NCBI GenBank assembly: GCA_958295945.1 | Contig: OY282386.1 | Coordinates: 5,273,262-5,337,261 of the forward strand | Length of the DNA: 64,000 bases | Direction of reading: 5' to 3' | Source: Candidatus Poribacteria bacterium | GTDB taxonomy: Bacteria > Poribacteria > WGA-4E > WGA-3G | Part shown: one piece after another, positions 43,402-52,567 of the stretch | Numbering within the stretch: the first letter of the stretch is position 1 | How the letters are laid out: each line of letters begins with the position of its first letter | Notes under the pieces: generated by a model | What the model saw: the letters and a program-made list of their open reading frames with translations, nothing else | What the model was told of the DNA's origin: nothing | Database searches by the model: none | Translations under genes and position numbers: made by a program

Positions 43402-44016
43402 ATGAAGAATCTATTTAAAAAACTTGCAGGATCTGAATCCTCTTTATTAAAGGTGACAAAAACCGCGCAAGACAAGATTCAAGACGTAATTGATGCTGAA
43501 GATGTGGAGGTGGAAGGACTGCGAATCAGTATTGAAGGTCGCAGTGCTTCCGATTTCCAATATAGTCTCGGTTTGGCAACGGATACCGAAGAAGACGACA
43601 TTGTCATTGAAATGGATTCTTTTAAAGTATTGGTTGATGCCAAAAGTGCACCAGACCTTAAAGGCGCAGTTATTGACTATGTTGAAGACCTCAATTCCAG
43701 CGGCTTTAAGATAGAAAACCCAAACAAACCGACATGGGATAATCCCAAGGCACAAAAAATTCAAGAACTCATTGATGAAAGAATTAACCCGGCAGTTGCA
43801 GCTCACGGTGGACAAATTGAATTGCTGAACGTTGAAGATGATGCAATTTATATTCACATGGGGGGTGGATGCCAAGGATGCGGCATGGCGAATGCAACGC
43901 TCAAACATGGTATTGAAGCCATGATTCAGGAAGTATTCCCTGAGATCAAACAGGTCATTGATACTACCGACCATGCATCAGGAACTAATCCTTATTATGC
44001 TGCTGCGGAAGGATAG
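43402..44016 (+). CDS. nfuA: Iron-sulfur cluster carrier NfuA
   Basis: 204 residues from ATG 43402 with AAAGGAA upstream. Residues about 15-105 form a HesB/IscA-like domain (LLKVTKTAQDKIQDVI... GLRISIEGRSASDFQYSLGL) without the cysteines, as usual in NfuA. The C-terminal NifU domain has GGCQGCGMANATLKHGIEAMI with the CxxC that holds a 4Fe-4S cluster. It delivers clusters to target apoproteins. It follows the sigma factor with 23 bp and may share its transcript. Confidence 0.92.
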   Translation: MKNLFKKLAGSESSLLKVTKTAQDKIQDVIDAEDVEVEGLRISIEGRSASDFQYSLGLATDTEEDDIVIEMDSFKVLVDAKSAPDLKGAVIDYVEDLNSSGFKIENPNKPTWDNPKAQKIQELIDERINPAVAAHGGQIELLNVEDDAIYIHMGGGCQGCGMANATLKHGIEAMIQEVFPEIKQVIDTTDHASGTNPYYAAAEG

Positions 44017-44064
44017 GGTGTCTCTGGCTTCAGTATACATATCATTGTCAATGGAGATGAGACG

Positions 44065-44574
44065 ATGGCAACTGAAAAAGTTCTACAGATGTCCCAGCAT
44101 ATTGCTGAATTAGAAGAATCCATCTACCAGATTCAAGTCGCAATAGTTGAAAAAACTGCGATGAAATCAAGGTTGGAAGAATACAATACGACGTTTCAAG
44201 AGGAAAAAATAAAGAAAAGAACTGAATGTGAAACCAAGTTTCAAAACTCCATCAATCAAATTCAAGACGTAATAGATGCAAAAAAATCGGAACAAGAACT
44301 GCTCCAGAGTCAAATGCATGATACAACTTCAATTAAGAAAAAGGCATGGTTAAAAGAATGTATTACTAACCTGCAAGGGATTATCACAAATTTTGAGGAA
44401 GGACTAAAAGGCAGACAAAACAATTTATCCGAGATTGAAACCGTTTTCTCTCAACTTGAACAAGATTTTGTAAATAAGCAGAAGAGTATTGCAGACTTAG
44501 AAAATAGCATTGGTAATCTTGAGACAGAATTAGGAGTCAAGCAAAATGCGCTTTCAGAACTCAAGCGTATGTAA
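44065..44574 (+). CDS. Coiled-coil protein of unknown function
   Basis: 169 residues; ATG 44065 after GGAGATGAG. Nearly the whole chain has heptad-like periodicity (QHIAELEESIYQIQVAIVEK, NLSEIETVFSQLEQDFVNKQ, IADLENSIGNLETELGVKQ), with no signal peptide or membrane helix. The central segment MHDTTSIKKKAWLKECITNLQ breaks the pattern and may be a hinge. Lies 48 bp after nfuA; role unknown. A strong hairpin terminator follows. Confidence 0.75.
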   Translation: MATEKVLQMSQHIAELEESIYQIQVAIVEKTAMKSRLEEYNTTFQEEKIKKRTECETKFQNSINQIQDVIDAKKSEQELLQSQMHDTTSIKKKAWLKECITNLQGIITNFEEGLKGRQNNLSEIETVFSQLEQDFVNKQKSIADLENSIGNLETELGVKQNALSELKRM

Positions 44575-44652
44575 ACTTGGCGTATAAACACACTTATGAA
44601 ATATAGCAGAAAGTAGATTACATAATGTTAGATTTCAATTGTTGATTGTAGG

Positions 44653-44691
44653 ATAGTTGGTTGGAGCATTCATGCTTCAGCCAACTATTTT
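44653..44691 (+). terminator. Strong rho-independent terminator between convergent genes
   Basis: ATAGTTGGTTGGAGCAT (44653-44669) pairs over 17 positions, two of them G-U, with ATGCTTCAGCCAACTAT (44672-44688), followed by TTT. It ends the plus-strand sigma/nfuA/coiled-coil unit and overlaps the stop codon of the minus-strand GHMP gene at 44685. Confidence 0.85.
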
Positions 44692-45671
44692 ATGTACGCG
44701 CCTGTGTTATTCGCTGTTGTGACAAAGCAAGTACCACCACTCGGTAACTCTCTCAAGAATACTTCTGTTTTCTGTTTCAATCCTTCAATATCCTCACTCA
44801 CAGCACAAATAGCCGGTCCCCAACTGCTAACACCTACTCCCAACGCTCCGTTGGTTTGTAAAAATTCAAGTGTTCGCTGCAATTCAACACCTTGTGCATC
44901 AATTTCCACCTTTTTCCAACCGAATGTTTGAATCTCGTTCAAGGCTCTCCCGAAACTCTGCATATCATCTTCAAGGAGTGCAGGCAATACTTGAAACAGC
45001 AATAAATGTGACAATTTCGGTGCTATAGATGAAGGTTGTGGACACAGTGTCCGGAATAGGTCTAATTCCTGTTCCCCGTAAATCCGATCACAATTTGGCA
45101 TGACAATGAGGAGTTGCCATTCAGGAAATGTATGCCGGAATAAAATCGGGGGAGGAGGAATATTATCTGCAGCGGCGGATGGTAGAAAGGAGGGTTTCTG
45201 TTCAGGATATCGATGTCCACCATCTACTATAAATCCACCTGTTTCGAACGCAGCAACGCCGATACCAGATGTACCTCCACGACCCACAGCATTAGCTAAT
45301 TCTAGGACATCTAAATTCAGATTGTAAAGGGTGTTCACGGCAGAAGCGATGCCGAGAGAGAGTTGCGTTCCTGAACCGAAGCCACTATGTGTTGGAATTT
45401 CAGAGGTCAATTTCAACTTGATACCTGGAAACTGATAGGACTTTTGTAGTCGGGTAAGTATTTCACTTGCACGTTCTGTGTATGCCTTAGAATCAACCTG
45501 GATTTCTGTTGATGACTCAGCAACAATTTGAAAATTCGGTTCATTGATGGCTAACCCGAATCCTCCATCAATCCGTCCGAGTCTGCCGTTCAAGTCTATC
45601 AATGAGAAATGAAGTCGGGAAGGAGTGGTTATTCTGACCTCTTTGATTGCAGTGTTAGTCTCGCCTTTCAT
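44685..45671 (-). CDS. GHMP-kinase-fold enzyme, beta-RFAP-synthase-like
   Basis: About 328 residues from ATG 45671 ([23 protein letters not shown]). The frame is open upstream, but an earlier start would run far into the ABC ATPase gene; this one overlaps it by 17 bases. [24 protein letters not shown] is the family opening, [20 protein letters not shown] the GHMP glycine-rich loop, and [18 protein letters not shown] a further conserved block. These match beta-ribofuranosylaminobenzene 5'-phosphate synthase (MptG, the first step of tetrahydromethanopterin synthesis). The protein could instead be a related phosphotransferase. No other pathway gene is in the window. Confidence 0.8.
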   Translation of the reverse strand: MKGETNTAIKEVRITTPSRLHFSLIDLNGRLGRIDGGFGLAINEPNFQIVAESSTEIQVDSKAYTERASEILTRLQKSYQFPGIKLKLTSEIPTHSGFGSGTQLSLGIASAVNTLYNLNLDVLELANAVGRGGTSGIGVAAFETGGFIVDGGHRYPEQKPSFLPSAAADNIPPPPILFRHTFPEWQLLIVMPNCDRIYGEQELDLFRTLCPQPSSIAPKLSHLLLFQVLPALLEDDMQSFGRALNEIQTFGWKKVEIDAQGVELQRTLEFLQTNGALGVGVSSWGPAICAVSEDIEGLKQKTEVFLRELPSGGTCFVTTANNTGAYIK

Positions 45672-46335
45672 CTTGCTCAATGAGTCCATCCCGTATGTGG
45701 AGGACACGTCGTGCATGTTCTGCCACCTCTGGTTCATGTGTAACCATGATGATCGTATTACCATCTTCATTTAGGCGGTCAAAAATTGCCAGAATTTCAG
45801 CACCAGAACGTGTATCCAAATTTCCTGTCGGTTCATCAGCAAAAATCATTGATGGTTTATTTACAAGCGCACGCGCAATTGCAACACGTTGCACCTGTCC
45901 CCCTGAAAGTTCAGTAGATTTGTGGTCAACACGATCCGCTAATCCTACTGCCTCTAATGACTCAAACGCTCTACGTTTGCGTTCTTTTCTCCCCAAACCT
46001 GAATAGATAAGCGGCAATTCAACGTTGTGAAGTGCGCTCGTTCGTGGGAGAAGATTGAATGATTGAAATACAAAGCCGATCTTCTTATTCCGTATATCAG
46101 CCAATCTGTTATCAGAAAGCTTCCCGACCTCTTCACCTTCAAGGAAATATTCACCTGCTGTCGGGGTTGCCAAGCATCCCAAGATATCCATCATAGTAGA
46201 TTTACCAGAACCTGAAGGTCCCATAATCGCAATAAATTCACCGGACTCTACAGTGAAGGTTACACCGCGTAATGCATGTACCTGCACATCCCCCATCTCA
46301 TAAACTTTTGTTATGTCTGTGACATCAATTAACAT
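45655..46335 (-). CDS. ABC transporter ATPase, MacB/LolD type
   Basis: 226 residues. Walker [17 protein letters not shown]-loop [11 protein letters not shown], signature [15 protein letters not shown], Walker [14 protein letters not shown], His switch [11 protein letters not shown]. It resembles ATPases of macrolide or lipoprotein exporters that work with a MacB or LolCE permease and, as here, with a membrane fusion protein and TolC. The permease gene expected next is absent; instead the GHMP gene overlaps its end. Confidence 0.93.
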   Translation of the reverse strand: MLIDVTDITKVYEMGDVQVHALRGVTFTVESGEFIAIMGPSGSGKSTMMDILGCLATPTAGEYFLEGEEVGKLSDNRLADIRNKKIGFVFQSFNLLPRTSALHNVELPLIYSGLGRKERKRRAFESLEAVGLADRVDHKSTELSGGQVQRVAIARALVNKPSMIFADEPTGNLDTRSGAEILAIFDRLNEDGNTIIMVTHEPEVAEHARRVLHIRDGLIEQDERRD

Positions 46336-46417
46336 TTTGCGTTATTCCTCTCCTTTTACCGATATGTCAAGTTATAGTGTCAGAACTTGGCATATAATAA
46401 TTGCAAATCCACTGAAA

Positions 46418-48373
46418 CTATTTATCTTTATTTTTTTCGTCCTTTGTCAATTCCATCATAGAAGGCACAAAAACACGATCACCTTCTTTTAGTCCGTGGA
46501 CGACTTCAAAATGTGTCTTGTTACGTCTGCCAACTTTAATATGCGTTTTTACACCTTTTTCACCGTTCTTCTTTGATGGTTCCCCTGTGTCAAGTTTGAC
46601 AAAATGCTGACGTTCACTCCTGATTTCTGCTTCAATATTTGACAGTCGGTTGTTTTCTGAGATTACGATGGCAATTTCTGTAGGGCCCGGGCGCATACCT
46701 TTAGGCGGTTCATCAAACAAGATTTCAAGATTGCCGCGAGTTTCCGATGGTGAGATCTTGCTAACCTGTACATCAAACTGATTACCAATTAGATTTTGAA
46801 CTTTCAACCGCTGCCCTTGTTGGAACTGTCCAAGCACATCTGGATTAAGTGTGGCTCTTACCGTAAATACCTCTGGACTTAAAACTGCTGCTATCGGTAT
46901 TTGAAGGATATCCGATTTTTCAAAGACTATGATATCTACATCAGCAGACATACCCGGCAATAGTTGGTATTCTTCATCTGATATATCTACTTCAATTTCT
47001 ATCTGAAAGGTAATTACACCTCCACCACCTTGCGGACGATGGGTAGAACTAGGAGATATTTCACTCACTCTTCCATTAAATACCTTATTCCGATAACTAT
47101 CAACACGGATTTCTACACGTTGATCCTCATCTATCTTGCCGATTTCCACCTGATTAATTTGGGTTATAACTATCATCTTTGTTAGGTCGGCAATACGCAT
47201 GATAGCTTCACCTCGTGAGAATGCTGAACGACCAGAGGTGATAATCTCACCCTCTTCCACAGATATGCGAGTAATTGTCCCAGACATAGGTGCTTTAACC
47301 GTTGTCCAAGCGTACCTTTCCTGCTGAGATTTTAACCGACTATCAGCTTGAAGAAGGTTAGCTGCCGCGCTGACTTTGGAATGTTTTGTCAAATCCTTTT
47401 CTTCTTCTGTTGTCTCTTCAATTTGTTTTAGCCGAGTCTGCGCGTTTTCTAAATCCGCTCTTAATTGCTTTTCCTGTGCGTTCTGCGATTCTATAACTGT
47501 TTGCACGTTCTTCTTATTCAACGCAAGAGTTGACTCTCTACTCTGAATCGCCTCCTGCATCGCATTTATATTTTCTTCTCGAGATTTAATTGTCTCCTTT
47601 TGAGACTCTACCTCTTTCTGGGCAGTCTCGTATTGCGATGTATTCAATACGAGTTGTTTTTGTGATTGCTCTAATGCCTGCTTTGATATTAATTCCTGTT
47701 TGTATAATTCTTCATTGCGTTTGTGTTCCGATTGAGTTGTTTCAAGTGTAATTTTTGCAGATTGTACATTTACATTGGCGCGATCAAGCGTTAGTTTAGC
47801 CTGTGTTAAAGAGATTTCATCCTGCTTCAGCGAGATTTTATCTCGGTTCAGCAGATTTTGTGTTGTAGCAACAAGTGTCTCTGCTTCAGTGATACGTTGT
47901 TGTTTGTTTGCAGCAAAGGAAACCAGAGATGCCTGAGATTTGGCAACAGCATTTCGCGCCTGAAGAAGATCACTTGTTTCGCGTTTTTCGGCTATCTGTA
48001 TACGGAGTTCCGATTGATCTAATTCAGCTTTTCGCGCATCCCGGTAGGCTTTCGCCTGATTCATATCCTCTATAATCTGTTCATCGTCAATTTTTAAAAG
48101 TGGATCGCCTTCTTGAACAAGGTCCGACTCTTCCACGAAAATATTAAGGATTTCGCCCTCTACATTCGAACGGACATCTACCTCAACGAGGGAACGCAGT
48201 CTGCCGGACTCTTGAACTTTTACGAGGAATTCGCCACGGCGGACAACCTCCCGCTTGGCTTCTTCATCATTATTGCTATTCCCAAATTTAATTTGAGTCG
48301 CACCTATCACGCCAATCACAATCACTACAATCGCGATTGAACCGATTACAAACCACTTTCTGCCTATCTTCAT
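46418..48373 (-). CDS. Membrane fusion protein (HlyD/MacA type) with long coiled coil
   Basis: 651 residues. Anchor helix WFVIGSIAIVVIVIGVIGATQI, then the lipoyl-half VDVRSNVEGEILNIFVEESDLVQEGDPLLKID. A very long helical hairpin follows (about residues 100-350, e.g. KEVESQKETIKSREENINAMQ), twice the length of MacA. The second lipoyl half and barrel come next (APMSGTITRISVEEGEIITSG), and a C-terminal extension ends at VVHGLKEGDRVFVPSM. It joins the inner-membrane pump to TolC. It follows the tolC-type gene by two bases. Confidence 0.9.
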   Translation of the reverse strand: MKIGRKWFVIGSIAIVVIVIGVIGATQIKFGNSNNDEEAKREVVRRGEFLVKVQESGRLRSLVEVDVRSNVEGEILNIFVEESDLVQEGDPLLKIDDEQIIEDMNQAKAYRDARKAELDQSELRIQIAEKRETSDLLQARNAVAKSQASLVSFAANKQQRITEAETLVATTQNLLNRDKISLKQDEISLTQAKLTLDRANVNVQSAKITLETTQSEHKRNEELYKQELISKQALEQSQKQLVLNTSQYETAQKEVESQKETIKSREENINAMQEAIQSRESTLALNKKNVQTVIESQNAQEKQLRADLENAQTRLKQIEETTEEEKDLTKHSKVSAAANLLQADSRLKSQQERYAWTTVKAPMSGTITRISVEEGEIITSGRSAFSRGEAIMRIADLTKMIVITQINQVEIGKIDEDQRVEIRVDSYRNKVFNGRVSEISPSSTHRPQGGGGVITFQIEIEVDISDEEYQLLPGMSADVDIIVFEKSDILQIPIAAVLSPEVFTVRATLNPDVLGQFQQGQRLKVQNLIGNQFDVQVSKISPSETRGNLEILFDEPPKGMRPGPTEIAIVISENNRLSNIEAEIRSERQHFVKLDTGEPSKKNGEKGVKTHIKVGRRNKTHFEVVHGLKEGDRVFVPSMMELTKDEKNKDK

Positions 48374-48375
48374 GA

Positions 48376-49710
48376 TTACTGCAAGACTCCCATTGCATCC
48401 TGTAAACGTGCCAATGCAATTTTGTAATCGTAAAACGCATTAACTTGATTAGTCAATGACTGTGCATAACTTGTTTGTGCATCTAGCACTTCAAGCAGAA
48501 TAGCCTTACCCACTCTATACCGTCCTTGAATGACATCTAAACTCAGTTGTGCGTTTACTACCTGTGTGTTAGAGATTTCTACAACGGTTTCACTGCGTTT
48601 CAGATTTAGATAACTCTGTCGAACATCAAGGGCTACTGACCGCTCCAAATCGCTCGCATTTTCACGTGCCTGTTCTAACTGCATACTCCGTTCCTTAACA
48701 ACATTGCCTAACACACCACCATCATAAAGTGTAAAGTTTAAAGATGCACCGACACTCCAACTCCGAAAATCTGAGAAATTTACCCGTTCACGAAGATAAG
48801 CATCAAGGTCTACATTATAGTTCGCATTTGCACTCAACCGAGGCCAACGCTGTAATTTAGATAGTGTTAAACTCCATTCCTGCTGTTTAAGTGTTGCTTC
48901 AGTTTCCTTAAATTCCGGACGATTATCAAATGCTGTTTGTATCGCTTCTTCAACAGAAATCTGAATCTTTTCGATCGTTCCTCTATCCAAATAGAGTTGA
49001 AAGGATTCGTCAACTGATACAGTAATAAGCAATCCTGGGTCTAATCCCATCAGTCTTGGCAAAGTTGCTTGTGAGATTTGTAGGGCATTTTGATTGTTTA
49101 CCAATGACAATTCGTTACTTGCTTGACGAACTCTCGCAGTCGCAACATCAGCCGGAATAAGCACACCTGCTTCTTTCAGAGCAATTGTTTGTTCGGTGTC
49201 CTCCATTGAACGTGCTAACACATCTTCGCTCACCTTAACAAGTTCAGTATCTTTAAGCACATTATAATATGCTTGTGTAATTTGCAGAATTACACTTTGT
49301 TTTACCCCTTCATTCCTGTTAGTTGTTGCTTTTAATCCTTCTTTCGCTTGTGCAAAACCCACTTCACGTTGGCCATTATCCCAGAGTGTATAACGTCCTG
49401 TCAACCCTAAACCGTAGTTCTCAGGTTCAAAACCGAAGTCAAGACGATCATTAAAGTTGTAGCTTCCAGATGAACTGATAATTGGAAAATAATCTGCACG
49501 AGCATTTTTTAGACGGAGTTCCTGAATAGCAAGACTCAGTCGGGCATTTCGCATACTAGTTGACTTTTCCAATCCTAACTGAATGCACTGTTCAAGGGTT
49601 AGTGGTTGAGAAAGGTCAATTTCCTGCGGTTCTTGTGCATCAACACTTAGTAAGGCCGCACAGTGAATTATAACAAAAATTAGTAGTAAACTGATATTCC
49701 ATCGAAGCAT
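48376..49710 (-). CDS. TolC-family outer-membrane efflux protein
   Basis: 444 residues from ATG 49710; AAGGAG (49717-49722) is six bases upstream, whereas the ATG at 49716 touches it. Signal peptide LRWNISLLLIFVIIHCAALLSVDAQ. Two OEP repeats: LTLEQCIQLGLEKSTSMRNARLSLAIQELRLKNARADYFPIIS and ISVEEAIQTAFDNRPEFKETEATLKQQEWSL. Both contain the paired helices and beta strands of TolC. First gene of the exporter set. A possible promoter lies in the AT-rich stretch beyond 49740 but I could not fix one. Confidence 0.92.
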   Translation of the reverse strand: MLRWNISLLLIFVIIHCAALLSVDAQEPQEIDLSQPLTLEQCIQLGLEKSTSMRNARLSLAIQELRLKNARADYFPIISSSGSYNFNDRLDFGFEPENYGLGLTGRYTLWDNGQREVGFAQAKEGLKATTNRNEGVKQSVILQITQAYYNVLKDTELVKVSEDVLARSMEDTEQTIALKEAGVLIPADVATARVRQASNELSLVNNQNALQISQATLPRLMGLDPGLLITVSVDESFQLYLDRGTIEKIQISVEEAIQTAFDNRPEFKETEATLKQQEWSLTLSKLQRWPRLSANANYNVDLDAYLRERVNFSDFRSWSVGASLNFTLYDGGVLGNVVKERSMQLEQARENASDLERSVALDVRQSYLNLKRSETVVEISNTQVVNAQLSLDVIQGRYRVGKAILLEVLDAQTSYAQSLTNQVNAFYDYKIALARLQDAMGVLQ

Positions 49711-49716
49711 TAGCAT

Positions 49717-50434
49717 CTCCTTAAAACAACATAAACTATTCCTGATGAAGATTGGTATTATAGGTATTTAGTTTTACATATGTTTTGACTTTGATCATTT
49801 TCAAAAGTTCAGAACAAATTTCAGAGTAATATTATAGTATAGTGTATAACGATTTTGACGCAACTCACCCCATTAAAGTTTAGTAATTATTGAGAGGTAA
49901 AGATAGGATTAAATAGATAATGTGAGTTTGATAATAGGTATATGGACATCATTTTGCCCCAAAGATTACGCTCAAAGATCCGATTGAAGGAAATCATGTA
50001 GAGTGCTACTCCGGGAGTGACTAATGAAGATTAATGTATTAATTCGGTAATTCTCATTTGCTCTAAACCCCGTAGGGTGGAATCATGGCGAATACCATAC
50101 ACGTATTCGTCAAAGGCATTCATACCGTTGATTTCTTGATTTAGTGATTTCCTAACCACACCCATCAAATTCTCCTAACAGGTCATATATTAGTAAAGTT
50201 TAGAATTAAGAAGACATTTCAATGCACTTGCAAGCACCACAAGTCCCGTAGGGGCGAGGTTTCCTCGCCCTCTGAGACGTGTCCTATTAATTGTCCATTC
50301 CACTATAATTCAATAATTTACCATTGTTCGTATATTCGTAGCACATGCTGCCAGCTTGTGCATGCAAAACTATGCCAAAAAGTCAGAAAAAGAATTAAAA
50401 GAATACAAATTTCGCTAAAATTGTAAAAAAATAC
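49717..50434. other. Intergenic repeat nest
   Basis: No gene. It holds the phrase CATTCATACCGTTGATTT (50118-50135, also near 14850 and 18966), a REP-like hairpin GGGCGAGG-ttt-CCTCGCCC (50252-50270), and GCACATGCTGCCAGCTTGTGC near 50342-50362. The stretch 49740-49990 shows nothing. Confidence 0.6.
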
Positions 50435-50463
50435 TTGACTCACGTTATTTATTCTGTTATAAT
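50435..50463 (+). promoter_or_regulatory. Promoter of orphan-family member C
   Basis: TTGACT (50435-50440), 17-bp spacer, TATAAT (50458-50463), then ATCACATA; matches the promoters of members A and B. A MITE begins 18 bp downstream. Confidence 0.65.
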
Positions 50464-50480
50464 ACATATCACATACAAAT

Positions 50481-50637
50481 TATAGTGGACTTTGAAATTA
50501 TTGGGGCACTTTAATAAATCTATTTTGAACAGAACGGACAACAGAAGTTGTAGCACAAACTTTTAGTTTGTGTCACAAGAGCGCAAACTAAAAGTTGACG
50601 CTACAAAAGTGCCCCATTAATTATATGTTTTACTATA
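50481..50637. mobile_element. 157-bp MITE inside the leader of orphan member C
   Basis: Imperfect terminal repeats of about 32 bp (TATAGTGGAC...TTGGGGCACTTT and AAAAGTGCCCCATTAAT...TTTTACTATA). The interior holds the hairpin GCACAAACTTTTAGTTTGTGTC and an echo of it (GCGCAAACTAAAAGTTGACGC). It separates the family promoter from the start codon; member B has only about 38 bp there. Confidence 0.75.
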
Positions 50638-50655
50638 ATTTCAATGCAGTAAATT

Positions 50656-51146
50656 ATGAAAACAAGACCTCTTATGCAAAGAACAATGATTAACCTACAA
50701 GCAATCTCTTCATTACATAGAAACACATTACACAAAAGTGAGAATGCACAGACATTCAATATTAAACGCATTCACATAAACGCCAAACCCTTAGGCATCA
50801 CACCACTTTTGACATTTAGAAACATTCTATCTGCATTCGTCCAATGCTGGACAAGTATGATGCTCAGTCCACCAATCTCACACAACAAAAGACGAATAGT
50901 GAAAGTGTACAAATTAAAAATTTTTTGTTTTTTTATAAATCCTTTACCAACCCTGATAGCGACTGCTCTAAAAGCACTAAAAAAAACTGTACAGATGTAC
51001 GAAATAATGTCCAATTTCTGTACAGTTTTGAGAAGCGAAAATTCCATAAAATTAGAAGGAAATCACAGAGAATATATTGTCAGATGAAACACAGAATTCA
51101 TGAACACTTCAACTGCTGTCAATCAAACCGCACAATAAAATCTTAA
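50656..51146 (+). pseudogene. Orphan short protein family, member C (frameshifted)
   Basis: From ATG 50656 the first 60 residues (MKTRPLMQRTMINLQAIS ... LLTFRNILS) align with member B. At the shared DNA word TGCATTCGTCCAATGCTGGACAAG (near 50832-50855) the similarity moves to another frame. There it continues as CIRPMLDKYDAQ, VQIKNFLFFYKSFTNPDS and VQFLYSF up to 51146. An indel just before that word explains this. The palindrome AAAACTGTACAGA (50985-51025) replaces the GTACG hairpin of A and B. Confidence 0.5.
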
Positions 51147-51188
51147 GATGAAGATTTACTATCAGATTGACATCAGATCATATATATA

Positions 51189-51216
51189 TATAGTGAATTA
51201 TAAATATAAGTTGACA
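51189..51216. repeat. Solo copy of an IS end sequence
   Basis: TATAGTGAATTATAAATATAAGTTGACA differs in only two positions from 56510-56537, the left end of the IS5 remnant. No transposase is near, so it is a solitary end. Confidence 0.6.
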
Positions 51217-51218
51217 CT

Positions 51219-51292
51219 TTCGACCCACGGTAGGCGAGGTTTCCTAACCTCGCCGTTCGACCCACGGTAGGCGAGGTTTCCTAACCTCGCCG
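51219..51292. repeat. Two tandem 37-bp hairpin repeats
   Basis: Two identical units starting at 51219 and 51256, each with GGCGAGGT-ttcct-AACCTCGCC as a stem. REP-like, adjacent to the HIT gene. Confidence 0.85.
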
Positions 51293-51390
51293 ATGCAGAG
51301 TGTTCAAGTCCTTTCAAAATCTACTATATTATTGAATTTATACGTTCAATCTGTTAAAATACCCAAAATTTCTTATGAGGAAACATATTG

Positions 51391-51798
51391 ATGGAATGTA
51401 TCTTTTGTGCAATCGTTGAAGGGAAAATCCCATCTGCCAAAGTATACGAAGACGAGTATGTCTTCGCATTTATGGATATTGCCCCGGCAAACCCTGGACA
51501 TCTACTAATTATACCGAAACAACATTACCGAAATATCTTTGACATGCCTGCAGAAGTCGGCAGTAAAATAATGGAAACCGCAGTCCCACTTGCTGCAGCT
51601 ATGCGTAAAGCGTTAAATCCAGACGGTCTCAACTTATTCCAATCAAATGAAGCAGCAGGATTCCAAACAGTTTTTCATTTCCATCTGCATCTAATCCCAA
51701 GATGGGAAGGTGATCCATTACGACTGCCTTGGATACCAAGTGATGGGGACATAAAAGAAATTAACAGTATTGCCACGAAAATTCAAAAGGAACTATAA
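51391..51798 (+). CDS. HIT-family nucleotide hydrolase
   Basis: 135 residues from ATG 51391 after GAGGAAA; the TTG at 51388 is ignored. CIFCAIVEGKIPSAKVYEDE, then FMDIAPANPGHLLIIPKQH and the catalytic HIT triad HFHLHLIPR are those of the Hint/HinT branch. Probably hydrolyses nucleoside phosphoramidates or similar nucleotides. The first of a run of small plus-strand enzymes. Confidence 0.93.
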   Translation: MECIFCAIVEGKIPSAKVYEDEYVFAFMDIAPANPGHLLIIPKQHYRNIFDMPAEVGSKIMETAVPLAAAMRKALNPDGLNLFQSNEAAGFQTVFHFHLHLIPRWEGDPLRLPWIPSDGDIKEINSIATKIQKEL

Positions 51799-51835
51799 GG
51801 CTTCAGCTAACATTCAAAATTAGAAAGAGATATTT

Positions 51836-52543
51836 ATGAACGTATTAATTACCTCAGCAGGTTCTGAATTGGCATGTAAATTAGCAGACGCAGCCGCCGA
51901 ATCGCACACAATTCGTCTAACTGAACTTCAGCATGTTGATACTAACTATGACTTTATGCAAAGCGACTTAGGACATGATGAATCAACCAACGATTTAGTG
52001 AAAGGCATAGATACAATTGTTCATATTGCACATACACCACCTGAACTCAAGGCACAAGCTAATGAACCAGAGAACTTTGAGATCGATTTTCAAACCCGTC
52101 GTACCTATAACCTGTTGATCGCTGCATCAGCAGAGGGTGTCAAACACTTCATCTATGCAAGTACACTCCGCTTATTTGAACAACATGGAGAAGATTGGAC
52201 AGTGAAAGAAAATTGGAGACCACGTCCTCACACTGAGGGAGATGTTCTTGCAAAACACCTCGGTGAATTCACATGCCGAGAATTCGCACTCGAAAGGAAA
52301 GTCAAAATTACATGTCTGAGACTGGGAGCAATCGTCACTGCAGAAGATGCCGCAAAATCAGAATTCAACTCTATGTGGCTTGAAATAAACGATGCAGTCA
52401 CTGCCTTCCAAGGTGCAATTGATGCTCCATCAGGATGGGGTGTCTTTCACGTTCAATCGGAGTTCCCCAGTTCCCGTTTTGACATCAACAAGGCAAAGGG
52501 ACACCTGAAATTCAATCCGCAATTTGTGCCACCGACGAAATAG
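51836..52543 (+). CDS. Atypical extended-SDR (NAD-dependent epimerase-like) protein
   Basis: 235 residues. Rossmann start MNVLITSAGSELACKLADA has S-A-G-S in place of GxxGxxG. In the catalytic helix GDVLAKHLGEFTC the active-site Tyr of YxxxK is not present (Asp or Val there); the Lys is. DTIVHIAH and YASTLRLF are otherwise typical. It is therefore likely a non-catalytic or altered-specificity relative. Twenty-four bases upstream of a second SDR gene with intact motifs. Confidence 0.75.
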   Translation: MNVLITSAGSELACKLADAAAESHTIRLTELQHVDTNYDFMQSDLGHDESTNDLVKGIDTIVHIAHTPPELKAQANEPENFEIDFQTRRTYNLLIAASAEGVKHFIYASTLRLFEQHGEDWTVKENWRPRPHTEGDVLAKHLGEFTCREFALERKVKITCLRLGAIVTAEDAAKSEFNSMWLEINDAVTAFQGAIDAPSGWGVFHVQSEFPSSRFDINKAKGHLKFNPQFVPPTK

Positions 52544-52567
52544 CAAGCATAAACATAAGGAGATTCT

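Noticed and set aside
43447-43974. 175-codon minus-strand frame across nfuA
   Set aside because: It lies fully antisense to a well-supported gene and has no recognisable motif.
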